From IMG/VR virus record IMGVR_UViG_3300006793_000015, positions 50,470 to 114,469 of that record: a DNA stretch of 64,000 bases. One strand, given 5' to 3'. The notes below the pieces were generated by a model. It did not search any database, was not told the origin of the DNA, and saw nothing but the letters and a program-made list of their open reading frames with translations. Origin of the DNA: a virus. A program made the translations under genes and the position numbers. Of this stretch, positions 49,337 through 58,519 are shown piece after piece (positions within the stretch are counted from its first letter, which is position 1; every line of letters starts with the position of its first letter).

Positions 49337-52300
49337 ATGGCTTTAGTATCTCCAGGTGTAGAGGTAACAGTAACCAATGAATCCGCGTATGTAACTTCAG
49401 ATCCAGGTACAGTTCCGCTAATTTTAGTAGCAACTGCACAAGATAAGCTACAAGCTTCTGGTTCAGGTACAGCGTCAGGAACAACAGCGGCAAACGCTGG
49501 TAAGGTTCAGTTACTTACTTCACAACTAGAATTAGCAACAACATTTGGTACTCCTAACTTTTATAGTAGTACTTCCGGAACAATGTTGCATGGCTATGAA
49601 TTAAACGAATACGGTTTACAAGCCGCATATTCATATCTAGGTATTGCCAATCAGGCGTATGTATTACGAGCAGATGTAGATTTAAGTAAATTAACAGGCT
49701 CAGCAACAGCACCTACAGGCACACCAGTCAATGGCACACATTGGTTAGACCTAACAAACACTGTTTGGGGTTTACACGTTTGGAACGCCACAACACAAAC
49801 ATTTACATATACAATACCTACAATTTGTGCTACAGAGCACTCAGGTAACCCATCATATCTTCCAAATGCTTCATTTGGTTCAATTGGTGATTACACAGTT
49901 GTTACAGCAACAACAAACAACGCAATTTATTACAAAACTACTAGTAACACATGGGTAGCAGTTGGTTCCGGTGCAATTACATCATCCGCACACGCCCTTG
50001 CAACAAGAAATGCATCATGGGCATCAAGTTTTCCAGCAATCTCAGTAACTCCAAGTGCTGTTACAATCGGTCATGAATTTAGTATTAATGGCAGTACTGT
50101 AACATTTACAGGCACAGGTGTTGACGATATTGTTAGCGACATTAATGGCGTATTTACAGGTGGTAGCGCGGCAATATCCGGTGTACAAGCATACAATAAC
50201 GGTGGTGTATTAGAAATTTTCATCATTGGTTTGTCAGCATCAGATGGTGCAACAGCATCTGCATCAGCTACATTGGCTAATGTGACAGGTACTGCTTTAG
50301 CAGACATGGGCATTACAGCAGGCACTTTTAATGCTCCAAGACTACAAGAGAGTGGTTACACTACAGTTCCTACATGGCAAACAGGTGCGGCAACTCCAGC
50401 ACCTTCAGGCAGTATGTGGGTTAAACTTGATGGATATCTGGGTGGCTCTAACGGCAATAATATTGTTGTTAAAGTGTACTCATCAACATCAGGCCTATGG
50501 GAATCAAAGACAGTATATGCTTATGATTCCATTACAGACGCTACATCAGGAAGAGGTGGCACAGATCCAAGAACAATCGCAGTAGGTACGCTAATAGTTG
50601 ACCACGACGTTGCTTCTGCAGATGAAGTCACATTTAAACCATACAGACGTAAGAGTTCAGGCGAACTTGCTGTAACTGGTTCAAATACTTCACCAACATT
50701 TGTTGCCGCAGAAACCTTTACAATTAACGGTACATCTGTAGTACTAGGTGGCACAGCCGCAAGTGATTTCTTAACAGCAGTTAGCGCCGCCGCAATTACA
50801 GATGTTTCCGCAAGAGTAGAAACTTCAGGTGCGGTTACATTAGTACACGCCAAAGGTGACGATTTAGTACTTCGTGAAACATCAGGCACACCACTAGCAG
50901 ACGCAGGCATTTCTGCTTCACTAGCAACTGTATTCACACTTCCAAACGGTGACTTAATTGGCACAAACTGGGAAGAATTAACATATGAAGCATCCGCAAC
51001 AGTGCCTACATCAGATCCAGCCGCAGGCGATTTATGGTATGATACAACACTTGTTGCTGACATTATGGTTCATGATGGCACAACATGGAAAGGTTATCAA
51101 AATGTATCCACAGATTATCGTGGTTATGATTTAAGTCAAACAGATCCAGCAGGTCCAATTTTTGCAGCCGCAGAGCCTTTGACACAGTCAGATGCTACAG
51201 CACTTGTAAACGGTGACCTTTGGGTTGATACTTCAGATCTTGAAAACTATCCAAAGTTATATCGTTATCAGTCAAGTGTATGGGTATTAATTGATGGAAC
51301 AGATCAAACATCATCAAACGGTATTTTGTTTGCTGATGCAAGATGGCAAACAGCAGCCGCCGCTAAAGTAAGTGGCACAGGTGCTGGAACCGCATCAAGC
51401 ATTGCAGACCTATTAAGTGATGACTTCTTAGATCCAGATGCTCCAGATCCAGCATCCTATCCACGTGGTATGATGTTATGGAACACAAGACGTAGTGGTT
51501 ATACAGTAAAAGAATATAGAGCAGACGAAGTAACAGTAGCAAAATATTCTTCAGGTAACCCACGTATGTCAAGTGAATCTGTTGCTACTTATTATCCAGA
51601 TCGTTGGGCAAATAAGTCAGGCACAAACTCAAATGGTTCATTAAGCGCAGGCCGTAAGTCACAACGTGCAGTTATTGTCGCCGCAATGAAATCAGCAGTT
51701 GATGCCAATACAGATATTCGCGAAGAGCAACGTCAGTTTAACTTAATTGCAGCTCCAGGTTATCCAGAACTGCTATCTAATATGACTACACTAAACGTTG
51801 ATAGAAAGGAAACAGCACACGTTATTGGCGATGCGCCGTTCCGTTTATCAGACAATGCCGCAAATATCCAAGCATGGAGTAAAAACTCAGCCGCCGCAGA
51901 AGACAACGGCGAAGATGGACTAGTAACTAACAATGAGTATATGTCAGTTTATTACCCATCAGGTTTTGCTAATGACTTGGCTGGTAACAGTGTTGTTGTT
52001 CCAGCATCCCATATGATTCTACGCACATTTGCTTATAATGATAGTGTAGGTTATCCATGGTTTGCAGCCGCTGGCACAAACAGAGGCAAGGTTTCAAATG
52101 CAACAGCAATTGGTTACATTGACAGCGTTGGTGAGTTTAACAGCATCGCAGTAAGAGAAGGACTACGTGACGTATTATATGCTGATAACATTAACCCAAT
52201 TACATTTATTAATGGTAGTGGTTTAATGAACTTCGGTAACAAGACCCGCTCTTCCACTTCATCAGCAATTGATAGAGTTAACGTTTCAAGACTTGTGTCT

Positions 52301-52588
52301 TACATGAGACGTCAACTAGATCTTATCGCAAAACCATTTATTTTCGAACCAAATGATGAATTAACCCGTAATGAAATTAAGGGCGTAATTGATTCATTCT
52401 GTAACGAACTATTGGCTAAGCGAGCAATTGGTGATTACTTGGTAGTATGTGATGAGTCTAACAACACACCGGCTAGAATTGACCGTAACGAATTATACGT
52501 TGACGTAGCAATTGAGCCAATTAAGGCGTTAGAGTTCATCTATATCCCAGTAAGATTGAAGAATACAGGAGAAATAGCGGCTCTTTAG
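49337..52588 (+). CDS. gp18: tail sheath protein gp18 (enlarged)
   Basis: A 1083-residue contractile sheath protein; T4 gp18 has 659. The N-terminus ALVSPGVEVTVTNESAYVTS and the C-terminal part NEYMSVYYPSGFAN, VPASHMILRTFAYNDSVGYP, INPITFINGSGLMNFGNKTR and VSYMRRQLDLIAKPFIFEPN are typical sheath sequences. Extra domains are inserted in the middle (about residues 110-700), several with W-rich modules such as DPAAGDLWYDTTLVADIMVH and VNGDLWVDTSDLENYPKLYR. These add surface domains, not a change in the sheath core. It has a strong terminator downstream and its own late promoter. Confidence 0.95.
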   Translation: MALVSPGVEVTVTNESAYVTSDPGTVPLILVATAQDKLQASGSGTASGTTAANAGKVQLLTSQLELATTFGTPNFYSSTSGTMLHGYELNEYGLQAAYSYLGIANQAYVLRADVDLSKLTGSATAPTGTPVNGTHWLDLTNTVWGLHVWNATTQTFTYTIPTICATEHSGNPSYLPNASFGSIGDYTVVTATTNNAIYYKTTSNTWVAVGSGAITSSAHALATRNASWASSFPAISVTPSAVTIGHEFSINGSTVTFTGTGVDDIVSDINGVFTGGSAAISGVQAYNNGGVLEIFIIGLSASDGATASASATLANVTGTALADMGITAGTFNAPRLQESGYTTVPTWQTGAATPAPSGSMWVKLDGYLGGSNGNNIVVKVYSSTSGLWESKTVYAYDSITDATSGRGGTDPRTIAVGTLIVDHDVASADEVTFKPYRRKSSGELAVTGSNTSPTFVAAETFTINGTSVVLGGTAASDFLTAVSAAAITDVSARVETSGAVTLVHAKGDDLVLRETSGTPLADAGISASLATVFTLPNGDLIGTNWEELTYEASATVPTSDPAAGDLWYDTTLVADIMVHDGTTWKGYQNVSTDYRGYDLSQTDPAGPIFAAAEPLTQSDATALVNGDLWVDTSDLENYPKLYRYQSSVWVLIDGTDQTSSNGILFADARWQTAAAAKVSGTGAGTASSIADLLSDDFLDPDAPDPASYPRGMMLWNTRRSGYTVKEYRADEVTVAKYSSGNPRMSSESVATYYPDRWANKSGTNSNGSLSAGRKSQRAVIVAAMKSAVDANTDIREEQRQFNLIAAPGYPELLSNMTTLNVDRKETAHVIGDAPFRLSDNAANIQAWSKNSAAAEDNGEDGLVTNNEYMSVYYPSGFANDLAGNSVVVPASHMILRTFAYNDSVGYPWFAAAGTNRGKVSNATAIGYIDSVGEFNSIAVREGLRDVLYADNINPITFINGSGLMNFGNKTRSSTSSAIDRVNVSRLVSYMRRQLDLIAKPFIFEPNDELTRNEIKGVIDSFCNELLAKRAIGDYLVVCDESNNTPARIDRNELYVDVAIEPIKALEFIYIPVRLKNTGEIAAL

Positions 52589-52602
52589 GGCTTAAACATT
52601 GA

Positions 52603-52628
52603 TTAGGGGTGGTGAAAGCCACCCCTAA
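52603..52628 (+). terminator. 10-bp hairpin after gp18
   Basis: TTAGGGGTGG-tgaaag-CCACCCCTAA is a perfect 10-bp stem, 14 nt after the gp18 stop. No T-run follows, so it may be a weak terminator or mRNA-end stabiliser. Confidence 0.65.
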
Positions 52629-52634
52629 CATGTA

Positions 52635-52642
52635 GATAAATA
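52635..52642 (+). promoter_or_regulatory. late promoter box GATAAATA before gp19
   Basis: GATAAATA ends 23 nt before the ATG at 52666; AGGAGA is the ribosome-binding site. Confidence 0.6.
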
Positions 52643-52665
52643 TAATAAGAAATTAGGAGAATAAT

Positions 52666-53274
52666 ATGTCCGTAGCGTCATTAACAAAATTTACAGTTCC
52701 AATTAGTGGAGCTGGATCTCAGGGTACTTTGATGCCGAAAATGAAGTATCGCTTTAGAGCGATTATGGAAAACTTTGGCGTTACCACTCCAAGATCAGAG
52801 ATTACAAAAAATGTAATGGATATCACTCGCCCAACAGCATCATTCGAAAGTCAAGTATTAGATGTTTACAACTCAAAGATTAATATCATTGGTAAACATA
52901 CATGGGACCCCCTTACAATTAACTTGCGTGATGATATTAATGGTGAGATGACTCGCCGTGTAGGCGAGCAAATGCAGAAGCAGTTTGACTTTTTCGAGCA
53001 AATGAGTTCTGTATCTGGTGTTGATTACAAATTTACATTAAAGTATGAAGTACTTGATGGTGGCAATGGTTCAACAGCACCTGGTGTTTTAGAAACTTGG
53101 GAACTTTATGGTTGCTATATTGAAAACGTAAACTATAACGATTTCAGTTACCAGTCAAGTGAACCAGCAACAATTACAATGTCAATTAAATACGATAACG
53201 CATTAAACACCCCAATTGGTGGTGGTATTGGTGCACCTGTAACAAGAGGAGCTGGTTCCGTAGCTACAGGCTAA
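52666..53274 (+). CDS. gp19: tail tube protein gp19
   Basis: A 202-residue tail tube monomer. Conserved sequence: MKYRFRAIMENFG near residue 26, NVMDITRPTASFESQVLDVY, WDPLTINLRDDINGEMTRRV and NDFSYQSSEPATITMSIKYD. T4 gp19 is 163 residues. It follows the sheath gene as in T4, with its own late promoter and AGGAGA site. Product would form the inner tube through which DNA passes. Confidence 0.93.
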   Translation: MSVASLTKFTVPISGAGSQGTLMPKMKYRFRAIMENFGVTTPRSEITKNVMDITRPTASFESQVLDVYNSKINIIGKHTWDPLTINLRDDINGEMTRRVGEQMQKQFDFFEQMSSVSGVDYKFTLKYEVLDGGNGSTAPGVLETWELYGCYIENVNYNDFSYQSSEPATITMSIKYDNALNTPIGGGIGAPVTRGAGSVATG

Positions 53275-53278
53275 GTAA

Positions 53279-54286
53279 ATGGCATCGTATCTTAACAATT
53301 ATTTGCGTGGTATTGGAGCCGGCGGTTTTATGAAGGACTACCGCCACGCAAGTAACCTTTATTCTGCAAGCAGTTATAGATTAGCACCTAAATTTAGGTT
53401 TCTCTATCATTGCGTTTTCATTTTAGACAACTCAGTTAGATTTCAAAACTATCAAGATGACGAAGTTGGATTTATGGTAAAGTCTGTTGATCTTCCTGGC
53501 ATTAGTTTTGATATAGAGGAAATTAAACAGTATAACAGAAAATCATATAACTATACTGGTGTTGCATACAATCCTATTAGTGTTATTTTTCATGATGATA
53601 ATGCAAATAACGTTAGAAACTTTCTAGCAAATGTTTATAATCATTATACATCAGATGGTACAAAAACTGACGGTGAGTATGCAGTTAGAACAGGTGGAAT
53701 GAAAGATACATATTTAGAAGCAAGTTCAAGCGCAACATTAAGTTGGGGTTTGGATTCAGGGTTTTCTAAGCAAGGTAAAGGATTAATTAAAGAGATACAG
53801 ATTATTTCTTTAAGTAAAGGTGTTGGTAGTCGTTATACATTAAAGAATCCTATTATAACACAATTTTCTCATGGATCTCATGACCAAAGTGATGGAGCAG
53901 GAGTTAAAGATAGTACAATTTCTGTAAGTTATGATGCGTATACATACGCAGATGTTAATATAGCACAAATTCCTAACTTTGGAATAGCATATGATCGACA
54001 AGTAGGATCAACATCATCAGGCCTAGGTCTTGATGCAAATGGAATTGTACAAAATTTGAGATCAGTATTAGATTCAGTTCCAGATAAAAACCCATATGAT
54101 ATTTTAAATACAGCAGTGCAAACAGCCGCACAAATAGAATCTTTTGATAATAGAAATTTAATTCAAAATGTTTTTGGCACTTCATTACCAAGCACGATAG
54201 ACCAAGTAGCGAAGAACGTCAATAATGTATTTCCTACTGCTACTATTAAAAAAGCACAAGAAATAATCAAAGGAATTAAAGGATAA
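53279..54286 (+). CDS. tail tube-fold protein, gp54/gp48-like
   Basis: A 335-residue protein with a tube-type fold. The segment VGFMVKSVDLPGISFDIEEI KQYNRKSYNYTGVAYNPISV IFHDDNANNVRNFLANVYNH (residues 61-120) is characteristic of tube-initiator proteins (gp54) and of tube paralogues in marine T4-like phages: V-D-LP, QYNRK and FHDD are the recurrent landmarks. The C-terminal 100 residues are helical (VQTAAQIESFDNRNLIQNVF). The start follows gp19 by 4 nt, so the genes are coupled. Probably involved in tail tube initiation or the baseplate-tube junction; gp54 versus gp48 is undecided. Confidence 0.65.
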   Translation: MASYLNNYLRGIGAGGFMKDYRHASNLYSASSYRLAPKFRFLYHCVFILDNSVRFQNYQDDEVGFMVKSVDLPGISFDIEEIKQYNRKSYNYTGVAYNPISVIFHDDNANNVRNFLANVYNHYTSDGTKTDGEYAVRTGGMKDTYLEASSSATLSWGLDSGFSKQGKGLIKEIQIISLSKGVGSRYTLKNPIITQFSHGSHDQSDGAGVKDSTISVSYDAYTYADVNIAQIPNFGIAYDRQVGSTSSGLGLDANGIVQNLRSVLDSVPDKNPYDILNTAVQTAAQIESFDNRNLIQNVFGTSLPSTIDQVAKNVNNVFPTATIKKAQEIIKGIKG

Positions 54287-54290
54287 TCCA

Positions 54291-54698
54291 ATGCCAACAT
54301 ACACTAATTATTATAAAAATACCGCAGTGCCAGTTAATACCACATCGAATGGAAAACCAAGCATTGATGAAAAAAGGCAACGATATTTTGACAACTACTA
54401 TACTAAAGTTCAGTCGGTAGACCCGGCTCAGTTTGATATTGTTAATGGATTTTTAGAAGGAAGAAATTATTCCGAGTCTGTTAAGAGAAACTTGTCAATT
54501 TCTTTATTAGAGATTGCAAAAGAACAAGGACTATCCGTAACGGATTTAATTAATCAACTTAGTACAATAGAAGATACATTAAAACTAAACACACTTCTCT
54601 GTATTTTATTTAACACCACAAGAAACAGAACTAGCGTAATAGGCTTTAGCCAAAGCAATAAAGTAATTAGTACAGTACAAAGAACAATACTGGCTTAG
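54291..54698 (+). CDS. conserved small tail-region protein
   Basis: A 135-residue protein: QFDIVNGFLEGRNYSESVKR followed by NLSISLLEIAKEQGLSVTDL, and a hydrophobic end LNTLLCILFNTTRNRTSVIG. The GFLEGR-x-Y and LNTRNRTSxIG motifs recur in a small protein of marine T4-like phages located near gp19 or gp4. Function is unknown. It lies between the tube-fold gene and gp4, with short spacings of 4 and 3 nt. No ribosome-binding site is clear, which supports coupled translation. Confidence 0.6.
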   Translation: MPTYTNYYKNTAVPVNTTSNGKPSIDEKRQRYFDNYYTKVQSVDPAQFDIVNGFLEGRNYSESVKRNLSISLLEIAKEQGLSVTDLINQLSTIEDTLKLNTLLCILFNTTRNRTSVIGFSQSNKVISTVQRTILA

Positions 54699-54701
54699 AT
54701 C

Positions 54702-55142
54702 ATGGCAAAGTATGCCCAAGGGAAGTTCATTCCAAAAAACTACAAAAAATATGTAGGAAAAGGATCACCAACTTATAGAAGCGGATGGGAATTTGCCTTT
54801 ATGAAGTTTTGTGATAATCACCCATCTGTTACAGAGTGGGCAAGTGAGCCGATGAGAATACCTTATCGTAATCCACTCACAGGAAAGCAAACAACATATG
54901 TGCCTGATTTTTTAATTGTTTACCAAGGGAGTGCTGGTAAACGACAAGCAGAATTAATAGAAGTAAAACCAAAAAGCCAAACTCTAATGGAACGAGCAGG
55001 AAAAAGTAAGTATAATCAAGCGCACGTAGCAGTTAACCACGCTAAATGGGAAGCGGCTTATAAATGGTGTAAGCAACAAGGTATACGGTTTCGCATTGTT
55101 ACCGAGGACGATATTTTTCACCAAGGTGGCAAAAAGAAATAA
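54702..55142 (+). CDS. gp4: head completion protein gp4 (TnsA/nuclease-fold)
   Basis: A 146-residue gp4-type head completion protein. Landmarks: YRSGWEFAFMKFCDNHPSVT, WASEPMRIPYRNPLTGKQTT, YVPDFLIVYQG and ELIEVKPKSQT, i.e. an E...D...ExK restriction-endonuclease-like core (E30-region, D in VPDF, E and K in IEVKPK). T4 gp4 is 150 residues and completes filled heads before tail joining. The catalytic-like residues are intact, so it may trim or protect DNA ends. It is the last recognised T4 gene before the four-gene cassette. Confidence 0.9.
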   Translation: MAKYAQGKFIPKNYKKYVGKGSPTYRSGWEFAFMKFCDNHPSVTEWASEPMRIPYRNPLTGKQTTYVPDFLIVYQGSAGKRQAELIEVKPKSQTLMERAGKSKYNQAHVAVNHAKWEAAYKWCKQQGIRFRIVTEDDIFHQGGKKK

Positions 55143-55168
55143 GTATATACACTACTTAAAAAACTAAA

Positions 55169-55897
55169 GTGTTACTTAAAAATCTAAACTATATTTTTGT
55201 CTGTTATCCACACGGTGGAGGCGGCGAATTCCTATCATACATTATAAGCAAAGCACCAGAGTGTAATACACTAGTGCGACGTAAGGTTGGCAATCGCACA
55301 AAAGTACACGATATTTTTAACCAGCATATGCTTAGAATGGATTTTAGTATTGATCGGTGTTTTAGTGATTACGGCGACAACGGTGATTTGTCAATGATAG
55401 ATCCAAACAAGCACGTTATAGTTCCAACACACTACAGAGAAAGCACGATAGGCAAGTATTTTAATAATTACAAGTTTGTTAATATTTTATATCCACATAC
55501 TCAAGAAGGGCATAAAAGAATTTTGCGTAATGTTAAAGATAAAGTGTGGTTGCAACCACAGCCTACACAGTTGGAATTTTTTGGTATGTTACAGCAGTTG
55601 GAAAAGACTGTTGGCAACAGAGATTGGTTTGTTAATACACACTTTTCGATGAATACAATTGATATTTTATTGTTGTCGAAGGGTAAAAAAATAACTGATG
55701 AGAATAGAGAACAGTTAGAGCGTGATTGGGATAATGGCGAACAACGAGTACATAAACAACAAGATGATAATTTATCAATTGAATATGAAAATATTGGAAA
55801 CGCATTACAACAAATTGGCGAATACTTAGACATTACAGTTACAGATGAAATGCTAACAGAATTTAAGAATAAAGTAAGCAATGATGAAAAAATATAA
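55169..55897 (+). CDS. cassette gene 1: hypothetical protein with YPHGGGGEF motif
   Basis: A 242-residue protein beginning at GTG without a clear ribosome-binding site. Near the start IFVCYPHGGGGEFLSYIISK is a strand-glycine loop-helix resembling P-loop proteins of the sulfotransferase type, and similar HG-x-GG-x-FL openings occur in phage proteins of unknown function. VIVPTHYRESTIGKYF could hold a second conserved motif. The rest is charged and helical. It is the first gene of a cluster in which coding ends overlap: its stop lies 17 nt inside the next gene. Expression together with the radical-SAM genes is evident; function is not. Confidence 0.55.
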   Translation: MLLKNLNYIFVCYPHGGGGEFLSYIISKAPECNTLVRRKVGNRTKVHDIFNQHMLRMDFSIDRCFSDYGDNGDLSMIDPNKHVIVPTHYRESTIGKYFNNYKFVNILYPHTQEGHKRILRNVKDKVWLQPQPTQLEFFGMLQQLEKTVGNRDWFVNTHFSMNTIDILLLSKGKKITDENREQLERDWDNGEQRVHKQQDDNLSIEYENIGNALQQIGEYLDITVTDEMLTEFKNKVSNDEKI

Positions 55898-56768
55898 CTT
55901 AAATTATATAGACGTAATGGTACAATACGCTTGTAGTTTATCCTGTAAGGGCTGTATTGTAATGTCTAACTATGATCGTAAAGGACATGTTTCTTGGAAG
56001 GAGGGCGAGCAGTGGCTTAAAGAATGGAGCACACGAATTAACCCAACCGAAGTCAATCTAATGGGAGGTGAACCACTACTTAACAAAGATTTCGAACAAT
56101 GGTTATATGGTGTGCGTGAGATATTCCCTAACTCACGTATAAAATTTATTACTAACGGGTTTCATTATAAAGTCCGTCCTAACTTATACCAGTGGTGTAA
56201 GGAAGTGGGTAATATATTGGTACAAACGAGTTTACACTATCGCCCTCCACCCATGGAATTTGTTGACAATATTATGTTTTTTCTTAAACAAACAGATTGG
56301 AAAATAGATAACACACCATTCACACAGGCAGAAAAACTTATGATGCTAACAGATAAAAACGCAAGTGTTAAATGGCATATGAATCTGTTTGGAGAGTTTA
56401 GGCGTCCGTTTATGGGAGAGGGAGCAGATATGTATCCTGCTAATAATGATGATTATGAAGGAGCGCACAGAGTTTGTGGATCGCCAAGTTCGCCTATTAT
56501 ATATAGAAATAAACTATATAAGTGCCCTGCTATTGCTAACCTAGAAGATACATTAAAAGTGTTTGGCAAGGAAAACGAAGAACAGTGGGCACCGTATCTA
56601 AACTCTGGATTAAACTACGACAGTGATTTGGTTGGATTTATAGACAATTATAATAAGCCAAATAGCATAGTATGTAAAGCATGTAGTAGTAATACAGCAG
56701 AGATAGAATACGACCATTATGAACAAGGAAATGTTATAACTAGAAAAGAATATAACAAAATAAAATGA
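55881..56768 (+). CDS. cassette gene 2: radical SAM protein with C-terminal cysteine cluster
   Basis: A 295-residue radical SAM enzyme. The [4Fe-4S]-binding CSLSCKGC provides C18, C22 and C25 of the CxxxCxxC motif; GGEP follows at 62-65 in NLMGGEPLLNKD, with a KFITNGF strand. The C-terminal part has further cysteines (RVCGSPSSPI, LYKCPAI, VCKACSS) like SPASM/twitch auxiliary cluster domains. Such enzymes modify peptides, sugars or cofactors by radical chemistry. It overlaps gene 1 by 17 nt and gene 3 by 4 nt (ATGA). The substrate is not identified. Confidence 0.8.
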   Translation: MMKKYNLNYIDVMVQYACSLSCKGCIVMSNYDRKGHVSWKEGEQWLKEWSTRINPTEVNLMGGEPLLNKDFEQWLYGVREIFPNSRIKFITNGFHYKVRPNLYQWCKEVGNILVQTSLHYRPPPMEFVDNIMFFLKQTDWKIDNTPFTQAEKLMMLTDKNASVKWHMNLFGEFRRPFMGEGADMYPANNDDYEGAHRVCGSPSSPIIYRNKLYKCPAIANLEDTLKVFGKENEEQWAPYLNSGLNYDSDLVGFIDNYNKPNSIVCKACSSNTAEIEYDHYEQGNVITRKEYNKIK

Positions 56769-57553
56769 GTAAATTAATTACTAGCGGGTGTGGAATTAGT
56801 CAAAGAGATTTTAAACATTATCCAATTTGGGTTCATTTTCCTACCATTAGCCATAAACTAAAACATATTTCTATCGGTGGCCCGGCAGTGGGAAACGAAT
56901 ACATAGGGCGAACATGTAAAAAACATATATTAGAAAATTTAGATGTTGAGGCAGTCATTATACAATGGACTAGTATTGGAAAACTTGATCTATTCGTAGA
57001 AAACGAAAACACTTTAGACGAAATCAAAGACTTTAATTTACGAAACTTTGTTGTTGATATGAATTCATCAGTAGTAAATCACAAAGGGTTTTGGCCTAGC
57101 AGTAACAGTAGTGATAATTTTTTAAAAGAACTGTATAATAATAATTTTAAGTCCAAGATTTACGATCATATAAAAGATCTAGAATATATATTAGACATTC
57201 AAACATTATGTGAATTACACGGTATACCTTATTACTTCTTTTTTGGATACGAGTTTGATTTTGAATTTATAAGAAACACTTCCGAATTGGAACACTTGTA
57301 TAAGAGTATAAACTGGAATAAATTTATGACTCGAACACCCATGTATGCTCTTTATCAAAATAGCGATGAATACAAGTTAGATATATTTGATAAAGATCCG
57401 AGATATATGTCACCAAACAGTGCATTCCAAATTAGTTTTTATATAAAATATATCGTTCCAATACTAAACGAACGGTTTACTCCTACTAAGTTTGATATAA
57501 CCCGCTTAGAAAATCATTGCATCAAATTGGCTAAAGAAATGAAGAACACATGA
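56765..57553 (+). CDS. cassette gene 3: SGNH-hydrolase-like protein (possibly inactive)
   Basis: A 262-residue protein. The N-terminal LITSGCGISQ resembles the first strand-Ser block of SGNH hydrolases, followed by ISIGGPAVGNEYIGR (block II/III Gly-Asn) and VEAVIIQWTSIGKLDL, similar to the VIVQWS strand of phage SGNH proteins. The usual C-terminal D-x-x-H is not obvious: the region reads DKDPRYMSPNSAFQISFY. So the fold is probable but hydrolysis is doubtful. It overlaps both radical-SAM genes by 4 nt (ATGA junctions), showing tight translational coupling. Role within the cassette unknown. Confidence 0.5.
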   Translation: MSKLITSGCGISQRDFKHYPIWVHFPTISHKLKHISIGGPAVGNEYIGRTCKKHILENLDVEAVIIQWTSIGKLDLFVENENTLDEIKDFNLRNFVVDMNSSVVNHKGFWPSSNSSDNFLKELYNNNFKSKIYDHIKDLEYILDIQTLCELHGIPYYFFFGYEFDFEFIRNTSELEHLYKSINWNKFMTRTPMYALYQNSDEYKLDIFDKDPRYMSPNSAFQISFYIKYIVPILNERFTPTKFDITRLENHCIKLAKEMKNT

Positions 57554-58515
57554 GTATTGTATTGCCTTTGAAGCGTGTGGCAGATAATATGCACGGCTTG
57601 CATGTAGAACTCACAACTAAATGTAATGCTTGGTGTCCGGGTTGTCCTAGAAGCAATAATGGGTTTGGTCTAAAAGAAGGTCATAAGTTGATCGATTTAG
57701 ATCCAGATCATTTACTAGACTTTGTTAGCAGAATGCCCAAACTAAGAGATATTTTGCTTTGTGGAAATAGAGGCGATCCCATTGCGTATAATAAAATAAA
57801 CTATCTATTAGAAAATTTATACCAACAAGAAAGAATGATTAATGTTGATATACACACAAATGGAGGTTTGCGCTCTACTAACTGGTGGCGTGATTTAGCA
57901 AGACAATGCAGAAACTACGATAAGTTTATGCAAGTATTTTTTTCTATTGATGGATTACAAGACACTAATCACATTTATAGACAAGGAACAGATTTTAATA
58001 AAATAATAAACAATGCAAAGTCTTTTATAGATGCTGGTGGAATTGCTAATTGGAGATTTTTAATATTCAAACACAACGCACATCAAATTGAAGAAGCAAG
58101 AACACTATCAAAGGAAATAGGGTTTAGTGATTTTATTACAGAAACGCCGTATATACCTATTGAGGCACGAAATTGGCAAACCGGCGAACATTATATTTTA
58201 TCAGCCGATAATGATCAAGAAGATGGTCCAGACATAACAAAGCAATCAATTGTCAATGCTAATATTTTTGATATAGAACATGAAAATAACTGGGTTGATG
58301 TTAAAGAATGCCAACACGTAACACTTCAACGTGTAGGAAACTATCGTAATTTTATAAGTGCAGAGGGAATAATTTACCCTTGTTGCTATTGGGAAGATGA
58401 AAGAAAAGAAACATATAATATAGAAACATTAGATATAATAACAGAATTTTCAAACAGAATGTATCGTAATACGTGTTTGGAAGTTTGTGGTACCACCAAA
58501 ATACAGAATAAATAA
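57550..58515 (+). CDS. cassette gene 4: second radical SAM protein with SPASM-like end
   Basis: A 321-residue radical SAM enzyme, unlike cassette gene 2 in detail. ELTTKCNAWCPGCPRS gives C25, C29 and C32 of CxxxCxxC. LRDILLCGNRGDPIAYNK replaces the GGEP region, and VDIHTNGGLRS and VFFSIDGLQDTNHIYR are typical core strands. Late cysteines (VKECQHV, GIIYPCCYWED, NTCLEVCGTT) form an auxiliary-cluster-like region. It is the last cassette gene, and the gp16 late promoter lies across its stop codon. Two distinct radical-SAM enzymes in a virion-gene region are unusual. The substrate is unknown. Confidence 0.8.
   Translation: MSIVLPLKRVADNMHGLHVELTTKCNAWCPGCPRSNNGFGLKEGHKLIDLDPDHLLDFVSRMPKLRDILLCGNRGDPIAYNKINYLLENLYQQERMINVDIHTNGGLRSTNWWRDLARQCRNYDKFMQVFFSIDGLQDTNHIYRQGTDFNKIINNAKSFIDAGGIANWRFLIFKHNAHQIEEARTLSKEIGFSDFITETPYIPIEARNWQTGEHYILSADNDQEDGPDITKQSIVNANIFDIEHENNWVDVKECQHVTLQRVGNYRNFISAEGIIYPCCYWEDERKETYNIETLDIITEFSNRMYRNTCLEVCGTTKIQNK
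58507..58514 (+). promoter_or_regulatory. late promoter box AATAAATA, 5 nt before gp16 ATG
   Basis: AATAAATA-ACACT-ATG; the box overlaps the stop of the second radical-SAM gene. Confidence 0.65.
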
Positions 58516-58519
58516 CACT

